NCBI GenBank assembly: GCA_023386265.1
Contig: JAEWKA010000002.1
Span: 490,698 to 554,697 of the forward strand
Length of the DNA: 64,000 bases
From: Bacillota bacterium
GTDB taxonomy: Bacteria > Bacillota > Clostridia > Oscillospirales > Oscillospiraceae
Direction of reading: 5' to 3'
A model generated the notes under the pieces. It was not told the DNA's origin. It did not search any database and saw only the letters and a program-made list of their open reading frames with translations. The translations under genes and the position numbers were made by a program. Within the stretch, counting starts at the first letter, position 1. Each line of letters begins with the position of its first letter. This document shows, piece by piece, positions 1 through 7,449 of the stretch.

Positions 1-686
1 CAGTTCTTGAGCTGCGAGGTCAGACTTTCAATATTGTAGCGCACATCGGAAAGGCGCGTCTCTATCGCGAGCATATCCTCAACGCTCGATGCCTTGGCAA
101 GCAGTTCAAGAAGTCTTGTTTCCTCGGTTTTATAAGCATCCAGACGCGACTGAGTGTCCGTGTACTGCATTGTGATGTTATCGGCATTCGTGCTGCTGTT
201 TATGACGTTTCCGAGATTTTTAAGACTGTCGGTGACGGATTTGAACTTATCCACGGGTATGCGGATAGTATAGTCCGCGGTGCGGGAAACAGCGGTGCCG
301 CCATAAATTGAGCTGTAGTCTCCGCCGGTCACGTTCGAGGACTGAACAAAGCCGCCGCAGTCCATAATCAGCTGCTGCAGATCTGTCATGGTCTTGTCAA
401 AATCGAGAGTTTCGAGCGTGGCATATCCAGTATAGATAATCTTGTCCGCCGAAGGAAGCTCTGTCACACTTTCTCCGGTAGTGGTAACGGAGGTATCGGT
501 CAGGGTGTTTTTCTGGCTTTCCGCCATATCAAACGAGGCACCGCCCGCCTCCTCGGGGGCAGGGACTGCGGCCATATCGCTTGTGACAGATTCATTTGCT
601 GTTTTACTCGCCGCACCACAGGCAACAAGTGCGAGGATAAGTATAAGGGCGAGGGCAAGAGATAAGAATTTTTTGTTCGTTTTCAT
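1..686 (-). CDS. DUF4349-like lipoprotein (partial, C-terminus outside window)
   Basis: The gene runs off the left edge, so only about 228 residues are visible. It starts at an ATG at 686 behind a GGAGGA ribosome site. The N-terminus is a lipoprotein signal: Lys-rich start, hydrophobic stretch, then lipobox LVAC with the Cys near residue 23. A Ser/Thr/Ala-rich linker follows, then a domain with the pattern YTGYATLETLDFDKT and a Gly-rich SSNVTGGDYSSIYGG loop, and then a helical part (RLSDVRYNIESLTSQL) of coiled-coil character. This layout matches the DUF4349 family of surface lipoproteins, whose role is not established. It probably sits on the outer face of the membrane. The family call is from recalled pattern, not a search. 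Confidence 0.75.
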   Translation of the reverse strand, partial: MKTNKKFLSLALALILILALVACGAASKTANESVTSDMAAVPAPEEAGGASFDMAESQKNTLTDTSVTTTGESVTELPSADKIIYTGYATLETLDFDKTMTDLQQLIMDCGGFVQSSNVTGGDYSSIYGGTAVSRTADYTIRIPVDKFKSVTDSLKNLGNVINSSTNADNITMQYTDTQSRLDAYKTEETRLLELLAKASSVEDMLAIETRLSDVRYNIESLTSQLKN

Positions 687-708
687 TGTCGCTCCTCCGT
701 TTAAATGT

Positions 709-743
709 TTGAGCCTTGTGCGAAGAAGACCGCGAAGGCTCAA
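709..743. other. 9-bp inverted repeat between ruvX and the lipoprotein gene
   Basis: TTGAGCCTT at 709-717 is complementary to AAGGCTCAA at 735-743, with a 17-nt loop. There is no U-tract on either side, so it is not a convincing intrinsic terminator. It lies in the 5' region of the lipoprotein gene and could be a leader structure. The rest of the 687-824 gap shows nothing further that I can support. Confidence 0.3.
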
Positions 744-824
744 TGACTTCTTTGTCGCTTTAGTGACCATTAGACGAGGCCGTGAATGAAAATGTTTCAG
801 AGTTTATACTAAACTTCGTGAGTG

Positions 825-1235
825 TTATTTCAAGGTGCCCAGAAAGCCTTCGAGAATAAGCGAAGCCGCGACCGCGTCCACGCTCGCGCGGTGCTTTATC
901 ATCTTTTTGCCGTTCGCGTGGAGAATTTCGTGAGCGGCAATCGTTGTGCGGCGCTCGTCCCAGAGCGTCACGGGAATATCGCAGCGCGCTTCGAGGGCTT
1001 TTTTGAAGAGTTCGCTTTTTTCCGCCCTCGCGCCCAAAGTTCCGTCCATGTTTTTAGGGTATCCGAGAACGAAACGACCTACGCCGCGGGAGAGAGCCTC
1101 TTTTACGATTGTGTCGGCAGCTCGCTCCGCGTTCCAATCCGTAAGCGTCCACGCCTCGCCGCAAAGTGTCGCTGTTTCGTCCGAAACGGCTAGCCCGATG
1201 CGTGCGTCACCGTAATCGATTGCCATTATACGCAT
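825..1235 (-). CDS. ruvX: RuvX/YqgF family putative pre-16S rRNA nuclease (Holliday junction resolvase fold)
   Basis: A 136-residue RNase H-fold protein of the YqgF/RuvX family, which processes the 5' end of 16S rRNA in E. coli and was first proposed as a Holliday junction resolvase. The N-terminal strand IDYGDARIGLA carries the first catalytic Asp (D7). GYPKNMDGT lies near residue 60, DERRTT near 94, and the C-terminal RASVDAVAASLIL helix supplies the last acidic residue (about D119). The length is normal. The ATG at 1235 has AAAGGGG at good distance. It follows the folate S-component gene by 37 nt on the same strand and is probably co-transcribed with it. Confidence 0.93.
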   Translation of the reverse strand: MRIMAIDYGDARIGLAVSDETATLCGEAWTLTDWNAERAADTIVKEALSRGVGRFVLGYPKNMDGTLGARAEKSELFKKALEARCDIPVTLWDERRTTIAAHEILHANGKKMIKHRASVDAVAASLILEGFLGTLK

Positions 1236-1272
1236 AAATACCCCTTTCTGCGCAAAAGTGCATTAAATAATG

Positions 1273-1776
1273 CTATTCTATATGATCCAGTTTTGGAGCC
1301 AGTTTTTGCAGGAGTGGTATCAGCACAAAATATAGCACGATGAGAACGGCACACTGCAAAAGCCGTGATATCATTACGGGCAGATAAGGCGCGTGCTGAA
1401 GCAGACTTAGCCAGTACGAGTTAAGACCAAGACTCAGCAGGACAGTGTTGATAAGTGTGCAAATTATGACATTCGGGAAAAACCTGACGTTTTTTCCGTG
1501 AAGAAAAAGACCAAAAACTGCGCCCATAAGGACATAGGTAAGTGTAATTGGAGGAAAAATTGCGTTACCCGAGATAAGAGTGCCCATAATATCGGCGATA
1601 CCCCATGCGGCAGCGGACCAATATGGACCATATAATATGCCGCAGAGAGCTATGGGCAAGAAGCCGATTCCAATACGCAGGGTAGGAGTGTTTAGCGACA
1701 GAAAGCGCGAGAGGACAAGCTCAAGCGCGATGAGAACGGCCACGCGGCAAAGCGTGACAAGATTTTGTCTTTTCAT
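1273..1776 (-). CDS. folT: Folate family ECF transporter S component (FolT)
   Basis: A 167-residue integral membrane protein, the substrate-binding S subunit of an energy-coupling factor transporter. It would capture folate and work with EcfA, EcfA' and EcfT encoded elsewhere. It begins MKRQNLVTLCR and has about six hydrophobic segments, with the motif RIGIGFLPIALCGILYGP typical of ECF S components. I chose the ATG at 1776 because AGGAAG lies 8 nt upstream. A longer in-frame reading would run through the riboswitch and is not credible. Folate as substrate is supported by the tetrahydrofolate riboswitch directly upstream and by folC next to it. Confidence 0.9.
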   Translation of the reverse strand: MKRQNLVTLCRVAVLIALELVLSRFLSLNTPTLRIGIGFLPIALCGILYGPYWSAAAWGIADIMGTLISGNAIFPPITLTYVLMGAVFGLFLHGKNVRFFPNVIICTLINTVLLSLGLNSYWLSLLQHAPYLPVMISRLLQCAVLIVLYFVLIPLLQKLAPKLDHIE

Positions 1777-1800
1777 TTGTGATACTTCCTTTCGTGACAT

Positions 1801-1830
1801 GCCACAAAAGGAGCGGCGCTCCGGTGTGGC
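1801..1830 (-). promoter_or_regulatory. Expression-platform hairpin downstream of the THF aptamer
   Basis: Read on the minus strand, GCCACA (1830-1825) pairs with TGTGGC (1806-1801). Inside it, GGAGC and GCTCC form a second stem with a GCC loop. The outer arm shares four bases with the 3' strand of aptamer helix P1 (1832-1827), so the full hairpin and P1 cannot both form. This is the arrangement expected of a switch, but whether it acts on transcription or on access to the ribosome site near 1790 cannot be told from sequence. Confidence 0.55.
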
Positions 1831-1926
1831 AGCGGATGCGGACAAGGCACCGCATGGTAAAACCATTTCGTCAGGACGGCAACTCCCATCCGCCTGCACT
1901 TAACGCGCCAAGTCCTACTCTGACCA
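1827..1926 (-). promoter_or_regulatory. Tetrahydrofolate (THF, folT-type) riboswitch aptamer
   Basis: On the minus strand the leader of folT carries the conserved blocks of the class I THF riboswitch in order: GAGTAGG, GCGCGTTAAGTG, GATGGGAGTTGCCG, ACGAA, a small hairpin closed by TGG and CCA, GCGGTG, and CCGCATCCGCTGCC. Helix P1 is formed by TGG-CAG at the 5' side (with one bulged U) and CTGCCA at the 3' side. Known members bind reduced folates and repress folate uptake or synthesis genes. Its place directly before a folate S component and after folC fits this. Confidence 0.9.
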
Positions 1927-1977
1927 TAGTGTTAGATTAATGAGCGCCGATAATCACCCTCCTTGATAAAATAGCGG

Positions 1978-3243
1978 CTATTTGCCGAAATACTCCCTCA
2001 CGCGGCCTGCCGAGTAAAGCGAGCCGACAGAACAGACAACGCCGTCTTGTCCCGCAAGTCTGAGAGCAGTTTCGATGCCGTCTTCAATGTTCTTGCTAGA
2101 AAACACGGGCTTTCCAAAGCACTTCAGCTTTTCGGCAAGTTGGGATGCGTCCAGCGCTCGCGTATTTTGGGGCGTGATTGTCACAAAAACGTCAGCGGCG
2201 GAATTGAGCAGCTCCGCCTGACCCATGTAATCCTTGTCGGCAAGTACGCCGAACAAAATGACCCTTTTCATGTCGGGGAAATACTTTAAAAGATTGTCCC
2301 TGACGGTCTCCGCGCACTGTGGATTGTGCCCGCCGTCTACAACAAAAAACGGATTCTCAGAAATTATTTCGAATCTTGCGGGCCATTCGGTCTCCAGAAG
2401 CCCCTGCCTCACGGCGTCGCCCGATATGTTATAACCCTGAGAGCGCAAAACCTTGATGACTTCAAGCGCCACCGCAGCGTTCTTGAGCTGATGAACGCCG
2501 AGGAGCGGCAATTCAAGGTTTTTAAATTCCTTATATGAGAAGACCTGTCCCTTTCGGCTGTCCGAAATCGTTCTTAATTCGTCAAAATCAGCGACAGTCA
2601 GAGAAGAAAACATCTCGCGGCAACGTCCGGAAATAACGTCCATGACGTTTTCAGGCAGCTCGTAGACTACAGTGGGGCAGCCTTTTTTGATGATGCCCGC
2701 TTTTTCAGCGGCGATTTTTTCGACCGTGTCGCCCAGCTCTCGCGTATGGTCGAGTCCGATGTTAGTTATAACGGAGCACAGGGAGGCTTCAATCACGTTC
2801 GTCGAGTCGAGTCTGCCGCCCATGCCGGTTTCCAGCACAACGACATCGCAGTTTCCGCGGGCGAAATACTTCATGGCGATTGAAGTCACGAGCTCAAACT
2901 CCGTCGGTCTGTCCTCCATCTCAAGGGCGAAGGGAGCGCAAAAGCCGGTGACTGAGGCAAGCTCCTCATCAGTTATAGGTTTTCCATTTATTCTCATACG
3001 CTCGCTGAAATGGGAGATATAGGGTGAGGTATAAAGGCCTGTCGTAAGTCCTGCAGCTTGAAGTATGCCTGCGAGCATTGCGGAGGTTGAGCCCTTCCCG
3101 TTAGTTCCCGCGATGTGGATAAAACGAAGGCGTTTATGCGGATCACTCATTTTTGAAAGAAGCTCACTCGTGCGTGAAAGCCCGGGCTTCGAGCCCTGCC
3201 AGACCTTTTCGTGGATAAATTTCATTGCTTCTTCAGCAGTCAA
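1978..3243 (-). CDS. folC: Folylpolyglutamate synthase / dihydrofolate synthase
   Basis: A 421-residue Mur-ligase-type enzyme that adds glutamate to folates and, in many bacteria, also to dihydropteroate. The ATP-binding loop HIAGTNGKGST lies near residues 43-53. The following region has TSPYISHFSERMRING (the folate-binding omega-loop area), VLETGMGGRLDSTN, ITNIGLDHT and EKAGIIKKG, and the C-terminal ligase domain has VDGGHNPQ. Length is normal. The likely start is TTG at 3243 behind GGAGG with 9 nt spacing. It retains folates taken up by the adjacent FolT, but it lies upstream of the THF riboswitch, so it is not itself governed by it. Confidence 0.95.
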   Translation of the reverse strand: MTAEEAMKFIHEKVWQGSKPGLSRTSELLSKMSDPHKRLRFIHIAGTNGKGSTSAMLAGILQAAGLTTGLYTSPYISHFSERMRINGKPITDEELASVTGFCAPFALEMEDRPTEFELVTSIAMKYFARGNCDVVVLETGMGGRLDSTNVIEASLCSVITNIGLDHTRELGDTVEKIAAEKAGIIKKGCPTVVYELPENVMDVISGRCREMFSSLTVADFDELRTISDSRKGQVFSYKEFKNLELPLLGVHQLKNAAVALEVIKVLRSQGYNISGDAVRQGLLETEWPARFEIISENPFFVVDGGHNPQCAETVRDNLLKYFPDMKRVILFGVLADKDYMGQAELLNSAADVFVTITPQNTRALDASQLAEKLKCFGKPVFSSKNIEDGIETALRLAGQDGVVCSVGSLYSAGRVREYFGK

Positions 3244-3274
3244 ATATCTTCGCCTCCGCTGTAATTGTTTTCTT

Positions 3275-3304
3275 AGTATAACATCAGACGGGCAGTAAAA
3301 TCAA
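3275..3304 (-). promoter_or_regulatory. Sigma-A promoter of folC
   Basis: On the minus strand TTGATT (3304-3299), an 18-nt spacer and TATACT (3280-3275) stand about 30 nt before the folC TTG start. Both hexamers are close to consensus. Confidence 0.65.
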
Positions 3305-3442
3305 CACGCAAACAATTCTTGTAGCATTGACTGAAAATAGGGAAAAAACTCGTCTGCTGCTCCGCTAAATAACAGCGCGAATCGTATTTAGAGAAAAAAT
3401 CTGGCTTTGCTACATTTATTAATAAAAATAGCAAGAAAATTG

Positions 3443-3471
3443 TTGACCGGCGCAAAACATTGTGCTAAAAT
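3443..3471 (+). promoter_or_regulatory. Sigma-A promoter of the rpmG-secE-nusG-rplKA operon
   Basis: TTGACC (3443-3448), a 17-nt spacer and TAAAAT (3466-3471) with an extended -10 TGC directly before it. The next genes downstream are rpmG, secE and nusG, all on this strand and without another obvious promoter. Confidence 0.75.
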
Positions 3472-3593
3472 ACACATTACCTGTCGGCGGAGAGGTTCTA
3501 TTTTTGCGCGCGAAAATTCGCCAGATCAGACCGCATGTTCCGAACAGGGAGGCAACGTGGCCGTAAGGCCAAATATTACAAGGAGGTGCCGAT

Positions 3594-3743
3594 ATGCGAG
3601 TTAAAGTTACGATGAGATGCAGTGAGTGCAAGCAGAGGAACTACAATACTTTCAAGAACAAGAAGAATACCCCCGACCGTCTTGAAATGAGTAAGTATTG
3701 CCCGTTCTGCCGCAAGCACACTACGCATTCAGAAACGAAGTAG
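3594..3743 (+). CDS. rpmG: 50S ribosomal protein L33
   Basis: A 49-residue protein of the large ribosomal subunit. It begins [17 protein letters not shown] and has two CxxC pairs (CSEC near residues 9-12 and CPFC near 37-40), the zinc-ribbon form of L33. The ATG at 3594 follows AAGGAGG at good distance. It heads the transcription/secretion operon rpmG-secE-nusG, the normal bacterial order, although the tRNA-Trp gene often found between rpmG and secE is absent here. Confidence 0.95.
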   Translation: MRVKVTMRCSECKQRNYNTFKNKKNTPDRLEMSKYCPFCRKHTTHSETK

Positions 3744-3768
3744 GTTTTTTGAGAAAGGATGTGCTCAA

Positions 3769-4047
3769 ATGTCAAAAGCCAAGGAAGACGCGGTAAAAAA
3801 GACCACGACCACAGAAGCAGTCAAAAAAGCTACCGGAAACGAAAAGAAAAGTACTAAGGAGCGTTTGACTCAATGGTTCCGTGACCTAAAGGGTGAGCTC
3901 AAAAAAGTCGTTTGGCCCACAAGGCAGCAGACAGTCAAGAACACGACTGTTGCGCTGGCGCTTACGTTTGCCTCCGCAATCGTGCTTGGGGCGTTCGATT
4001 ATATCGCCGGTCTGGGAGTTGACGCACTTATCAAGTTGGTAGGTTAA
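3769..4047 (+). CDS. secE: Preprotein translocase subunit SecE
   Basis: A 92-residue single-span form of SecE, the clamp subunit of the SecYEG channel in the membrane. A charged N-terminal tail of about 35 residues is followed by the conserved amphipathic stretch RDLKGELKKVVWPTRQQT and one membrane helix (ALALTFASAIVLGAFDYIAGL). The gene starts 25 nt after rpmG and ends 4 nt before nusG, the standard arrangement. The Lys/Thr-rich tail is typical of Gram-positive SecE with low-complexity N-termini. Confidence 0.95.
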   Translation: MSKAKEDAVKKTTTTEAVKKATGNEKKSTKERLTQWFRDLKGELKKVVWPTRQQTVKNTTVALALTFASAIVLGAFDYIAGLGVDALIKLVG

Positions 4048-4051
4048 TAGC

Positions 4052-4576
4052 ATGGCTGAAGATGCATTGTGGTATGTTGTCCACACATATTCCGGCTATG
4101 AAAACGCTGTGGCCGCGGCTATATTAAAAGCAGCCGAAAACCGCAGGATGCAGGAACTCATCACAGAGGTCAACATCCCCATGGAAACCGTTACGGAGCT
4201 TACGGACAACGGCGAAAAATCCGTTGAGCGCAAGACTTACCCGGGCTATGTTTTCGTGAAGATGACCCTGACCGATGAAAGCTGGCATTTGGTTCGCAAC
4301 GTGCGCGGTGTTACCGGTTTTGTGGGAAGCGACGGCAAAGCCGTTCCGCTTACCGAACAGGAAATACTCGATTTGGGCGTTGAACGCCACGAGATCGTCG
4401 AAGGCTTCAAGGTCGGCGATACCGTTAAGGTCAACGATGGCCCTCTCGAAGGTTTCATGGGTACTGTCGAAGAAGTCGACACCGGCAAACAAAGAGTCCG
4501 CGTCATCGTCTCCATGTTCGGCAGGGAGACGCCAGTCGATCTGGATTATTATCAGGTCGAATATGTTTCAGAATAA
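4052..4576 (+). CDS. nusG: Transcription termination/antitermination factor NusG
   Basis: A 174-residue elongation factor that binds the RNA polymerase clamp. The N-terminal NGN domain shows WYVVHTYSGYENAV and PGYVFVKM; the C-terminal KOW domain follows the linker, with VKVNDGPLEGFMGTVEEVD. Length is normal, with no domain insertion. Its ATG is 4 nt after the secE stop, which suggests coupled translation. It is followed by rplK as in most bacteria. Confidence 0.97.
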   Translation: MAEDALWYVVHTYSGYENAVAAAILKAAENRRMQELITEVNIPMETVTELTDNGEKSVERKTYPGYVFVKMTLTDESWHLVRNVRGVTGFVGSDGKAVPLTEQEILDLGVERHEIVEGFKVGDTVKVNDGPLEGFMGTVEEVDTGKQRVRVIVSMFGRETPVDLDYYQVEYVSE

Positions 4577-4594
4577 TTAGGAGGTGCACTTAAA

Positions 4595-5023
4595 GTGGCA
4601 CAGAAAGTTGTTGGCATTGTCAGATTTCAGGTTCCCGCGGGCAAGGCAACCCCTGCTCCTCCCGTAGGTCCCGCACTTGGTCAGTACGGCGTAAATATCG
4701 GCCAGTTCACCAAGGATTTTAATGAACGCACAAAGAACGACGTCGGAATGATGATTCCTGTCGTTATCACGGTCTATTCCGACCGTACTTTTACCTTTAT
4801 CACAAAGACTCCCCCGACCGCGCTTCTTGTTAAGAAGGCCTGCGGTATCGAGCATGCTTCCGGAGTGCCTCAGCGTGATAAGGTCGCGACACTCAGCCGC
4901 GATGATCTCCGCAAAATTGCCGAGCTCAAGATGCCCGACCTCAACTGCTCAACCATCGAATCCGCAATGAGCATGGTCGCCGGCACCTGCCGCAGCATGG
5001 GCGTTAACGTCGCCAAAGCATAA
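4595..5023 (+). CDS. rplK: 50S ribosomal protein L11
   Basis: A 142-residue protein of the L7/L12 stalk base that binds the GTPase-associated region of 23S rRNA. It has the N-terminal Pro-rich signature ([19 protein letters not shown]) and the C-terminal rRNA-binding domain ending [10 protein letters not shown]. The start is GTG at 4595 behind AGGAGG. It lies 18 nt after nusG and is followed by rplA after an 86-nt gap. Confidence 0.97.
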   Translation: MAQKVVGIVRFQVPAGKATPAPPVGPALGQYGVNIGQFTKDFNERTKNDVGMMIPVVITVYSDRTFTFITKTPPTALLVKKACGIEHASGVPQRDKVATLSRDDLRKIAELKMPDLNCSTIESAMSMVAGTCRSMGVNVAKA

Positions 5024-5109
5024 CATTGTTTCGGCGCACGCGTCGCCGTTCCCTTTACGTGGGAGGATAATTCCATCCGACGAACCACATTACAAGGAGG
5101 AAAACTAAA

Positions 5110-5802
5110 TTGTTTAGAAGTAAAAACTACAAAGAGAGCATTAAGCTCGTAGATAAAACAGCACTTTACGACCCCACCGAAGCGTTCGAGGTCGTTATCA
5201 AGGCTTCCAAAGCGAAATTTGACGAGACCGTTGAACTGCACGTCAGACTCGGCGTCGATTCCCGCCACGCAGACCAGCAGGTCCGCGGCGCTATCGTTCT
5301 TCCCCACGGCACAGGCAAAACCCGCAAGGTCCTTGTTTTCTGCAAGGAAGAGCGTCAGCAGGAAGCCCTTGACGCCGGCGCAGATTTCGTCGGTGGACAG
5401 GACATGGTGGACAGAATCCAGCGCGAAAACTTTTTCGACTATGACGTCGTTGTTGCAACACCCGACATGATGGGCATTGTTGGACGTCTCGGTAAGGTAC
5501 TCGGACCTAAGGGCCTTATGCCTACACCTAAGGCCGGCACAGTTACTCCAAACATCGCTCAGGCGGTCAAGGAAATCAAGGCCGGTAAAATCGAGTATCG
5601 TTTGGACAAGACCAACATCATTCACTGCCCCATCGGCAGAGTAAGCTTTGGTCCCGAAAAGCTCAACGATAACTTCAACACTCTCATCGGCGCTATCATA
5701 AAGGCCAAGCCCGCCGCCGCAAAGGGCCAGTATATCAAAAGCTGTGTTACGGCTTCGACCATGGGCCCCGGAGTTAAAATCAATCAGGCAAAGCTCGTCT
5801 AA
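5110..5802 (+). CDS. rplA: 50S ribosomal protein L1
   Basis: A 230-residue protein of the L1 stalk, which contacts E-site tRNA and, in many bacteria, represses its own operon. Conserved blocks are present: [37 protein letters not shown] and [11 protein letters not shown]. The start is TTG at 5110 behind AAGGAGG. In most Firmicutes rplJ and rplL follow directly; here two hairpin terminators follow and the next gene is an unrelated PadR regulator. Confidence 0.97.
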   Translation: MFRSKNYKESIKLVDKTALYDPTEAFEVVIKASKAKFDETVELHVRLGVDSRHADQQVRGAIVLPHGTGKTRKVLVFCKEERQQEALDAGADFVGGQDMVDRIQRENFFDYDVVVATPDMMGIVGRLGKVLGPKGLMPTPKAGTVTPNIAQAVKEIKAGKIEYRLDKTNIIHCPIGRVSFGPEKLNDNFNTLIGAIIKAKPAAAKGQYIKSCVTASTMGPGVKINQAKLV

Positions 5803-5827
5803 CCGAACACCACAGAAGACTTGTATC

Positions 5828-5848
5828 GCAAAAAGCATGGCTTTTTGC
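5828..5848. terminator. First hairpin after rplA
   Basis: GCAAAAAGC and GCTTTTTGC form a perfect 9-bp stem with an ATG loop and T-rich 3' arm. It stands 25 nt after the rplA stop and just before a stronger terminator. Confidence 0.55.
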
Positions 5849-5860
5849 TTACTTCGTCAA

Positions 5861-5903
5861 AGCCGCTCTGCTGTATCTTTATACAGCGACGAGCGGCTTT
5901 TTC
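5861..5903 (+). terminator. Intrinsic terminator of the rplKA operon
   Basis: AGCCGCTC (5861-5868) pairs with GAGCGGCT (5891-5898), with an inner GCTGTAT/ATACAGC stem, followed by a T-run. This closes the L11/L1 operon. Confidence 0.85.
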
Positions 5904-5985
5904 TTGTCTGCGAGCTTTCTGAGATGCCCGGAGATTTTCAAAACAATACAGCAATGAGCAGTCATTTCTTGTCTGCGAGCTTTCT
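5900..5985 (+). repeat. 21-nt direct repeat, two copies
   Basis: The 21 bases at 5900-5920 recur exactly at 5965-5985. The first copy begins in the T-tract of the rplA terminator; the second lies about 45 nt before the padR -35 box. It looks like a local duplication. I see no reading frame in it. Confidence 0.6.
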
Positions 5986-6029
5986 TTGGGCTCTTTCAAA
6001 CCTCCGAAAAATAATTTTTTATTTTCCGC

Positions 6030-6059
6030 TTGACAATAGTGTGCGGCACACAGTATAAT
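6030..6059 (+). promoter_or_regulatory. padR promoter with palindromic operator in the spacer
   Basis: TTGACA (6030-6035), 18-nt spacer, perfect TATAAT (6054-6059). Inside the spacer GTGTG-CGG-CACAC (6039-6051) forms a perfect 5-bp inverted repeat. PadR-type regulators commonly bind such short palindromes over their own promoter, so autorepression is likely; this is inference. Confidence 0.75.
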
Positions 6060-6094
6060 AAATTTAACGATATTGCGAAACGAAGGTGTAGTAC

Positions 6095-6442
6095 TTGAAT
6101 TACGATGAAATAATTTCAGGGCTTGCTCTGGAGCTTCGGCGAGGAACGCTGATAATGCTTGTGCTCAGCCAACTTAAAAAGCCGATGTACGGATATAACC
6201 TAATTAAAATTTTGGAGGACAGCGGGATACCCATTGAAGCGAACACCCTTTATCCCCTGATGCGGCGGCTTGAATCACAGGGGCTTCTTAAGAGCGAATG
6301 GGAAACGGGCGGCACAAAGCCGCGAAAATACTATGAGCTTACAGGGGACGGCGCGGTCGTTCTCGAAGAAATTAAAAGACATTGGCATGAGTTTTCTGAA
6401 AAGGCGAATTTGTTGTTGGAGGCAAAAGAAGATGAAGGATAA
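6095..6442 (+). CDS. PadR family transcriptional regulator
   Basis: A 115-residue winged-helix protein: RRGTLIMLVLSQLKKPMYGYNLIKIL followed by IEANTLYPLMRRLESQGLL and KYYELTGDG is the standard PadR DNA-binding domain. It lacks a large C-terminal domain, so it belongs to the short PadR class. The start is TTG at 6095 with AAGGTG upstream. The stop overlaps the start of the next gene by 11 nt, so the two are translationally coupled. PadR proteins paired with HAAS membrane proteins are common in Firmicutes and usually answer to membrane or cell-wall stress; the signal here is unknown. Confidence 0.92.
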   Translation: MNYDEIISGLALELRRGTLIMLVLSQLKKPMYGYNLIKILEDSGIPIEANTLYPLMRRLESQGLLKSEWETGGTKPRKYYELTGDGAVVLEEIKRHWHEFSEKANLLLEAKEDEG

Positions 6443-7418
6443 TGAAATGATTGAGCGCTATGTTTACGCGGTCACAAATCGCTTATCCCCAAAAACAAGG
6501 GGAGATGTCGCACAGGAGCTTCGTTCCATAATTTCGGATATGCTAGATGAACGCTGTGGTGATGCCGTTCCGTCCGATGTGGATGTCAAATTCGTTTTGA
6601 CGGAGCTTGGAACACCTAGCGAACTTGCGGACAAATACGATCCTGATAGCGGGAAATGCCTCATCGGCGGCGAGTATTATAAACAATATAAGTTTGTGCT
6701 GAAAATTGTTCTCGTAAGCGTTGCCTTTGGTATGGCAATTGCCGGCGCAATTTCGGCGGTCATGGCGCAAAGCGTGTGGTATGTAGCTTTTGCGGAATGG
6801 TTCTGGGCAATCTTCAACGCCCTTGTTCAGGCCTTTGCGTTTGTAACGCTGCTTTTTGCATTTTTCTATCATAAACGAGTAAAAATCGAAATCAAGCATG
6901 AGTCGCTTGATGATCTACCGCCAGTACCTAAGGAAAAAGCAATCATTAAGAAAAGCGAGTCAATCGTAGGTATCGTCTTTAATGTGCTGTTTGCTGTGAT
7001 TTTTTTGGCTGCGCCTCAGATTTTTTGCGTTTATTATTCCGATGGAGGCCCGGCTGTTCCCGTATTCAATGGCGAAGCGATGCGCAGTGCATGGTATCTC
7101 ATTATTTTACTTGCCGCGCTTGGAATAGTCAGCGAGTGCGTAAAGCTTATCGACGCGAGATATTCGCGCAGAGTTATGATTGTAACGATAATAACCGATC
7201 TGTTCTCCGTAGGAATCGCTTTTTGGTGGCTTATGAACGACAAGCTGCTGAACCCCGAAATGATTGACAGCCTTTCAAAGGTGTTCACAGGCAGCAGTAC
7301 CTTCATTCTCAAAATAGTTTCCAATTCGCAGTATTATTTCCTCGGACTAATGGTGTTTTTCCTAATTATAGATATACTGACGACCGTTATAAAAACATTA
7401 AAATACGGAGAAGATTAG
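6432..7418 (+). CDS. HAAS domain multi-span membrane protein
   Basis: A 328-residue protein with a cytoplasmic N-terminal helical domain (about residues 5-72: IERYVYAVTNRLSPKTRGDV, then ELGTPSELADKY) of the HAAS type found beside PadR regulators. Six or so hydrophobic segments follow, the first near residues 87-110. I chose ATG at 6432, 10 nt inside the end of padR, with GGAGG upstream; a longer frame would overlap padR deeply. The domain is thought to pass a signal from the membrane to the partner regulator, but what is sensed is unknown. No transporter or enzyme motif is visible in the membrane part. Confidence 0.85.
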   Translation: MKDNEMIERYVYAVTNRLSPKTRGDVAQELRSIISDMLDERCGDAVPSDVDVKFVLTELGTPSELADKYDPDSGKCLIGGEYYKQYKFVLKIVLVSVAFGMAIAGAISAVMAQSVWYVAFAEWFWAIFNALVQAFAFVTLLFAFFYHKRVKIEIKHESLDDLPPVPKEKAIIKKSESIVGIVFNVLFAVIFLAAPQIFCVYYSDGGPAVPVFNGEAMRSAWYLIILLAALGIVSECVKLIDARYSRRVMIVTIITDLFSVGIAFWWLMNDKLLNPEMIDSLSKVFTGSSTFILKIVSNSQYYFLGLMVFFLIIDILTTVIKTLKYGED

Positions 7419-7449
7419 AATCGGGCTACATGGCTTGAATACTTGAAAG

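Larger units (their letters stand above)
3244..3593. other. Intergenic region between divergent folC and the rpmG operon
   Basis: A 350-nt gap that holds the two divergent promoters listed separately and a 120-nt leader in front of rpmG. That leader contains a small hairpin, GGCC-GTAA-GGCC at 3559-3570, shortly before the rpmG ribosome site. No reading frame in the gap has both a ribosome site and a credible protein. Confidence 0.7.

Noticed and set aside
1273..1899. Longer reading of the folate S component from 1899
   Set aside because: The extra 41 codons run through the THF riboswitch and lack a ribosome site; ATG 1776 has one.
1955..1965. AAGGAGGGTGA on the minus strand, a ribosome-site-like sequence upstream of the THF riboswitch
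   Set aside because: No ATG, GTG or TTG at suitable distance leads to more than a few codons, so a leader peptide is not supported.
3273..3455. 60-codon minus-strand frame upstream of folC
   Set aside because: No ribosome site; it contains the folC promoter and has an unlikely composition.
3744..3768. tRNA-Trp gene expected between rpmG and secE
   Set aside because: The gap is only 25 nt; no tRNA can fit.
4870..5838. 322-codon frame antisense to rplK and rplA
   Set aside because: Mirror of two well-conserved ribosomal protein genes, no ribosome site and no recognisable protein pattern.
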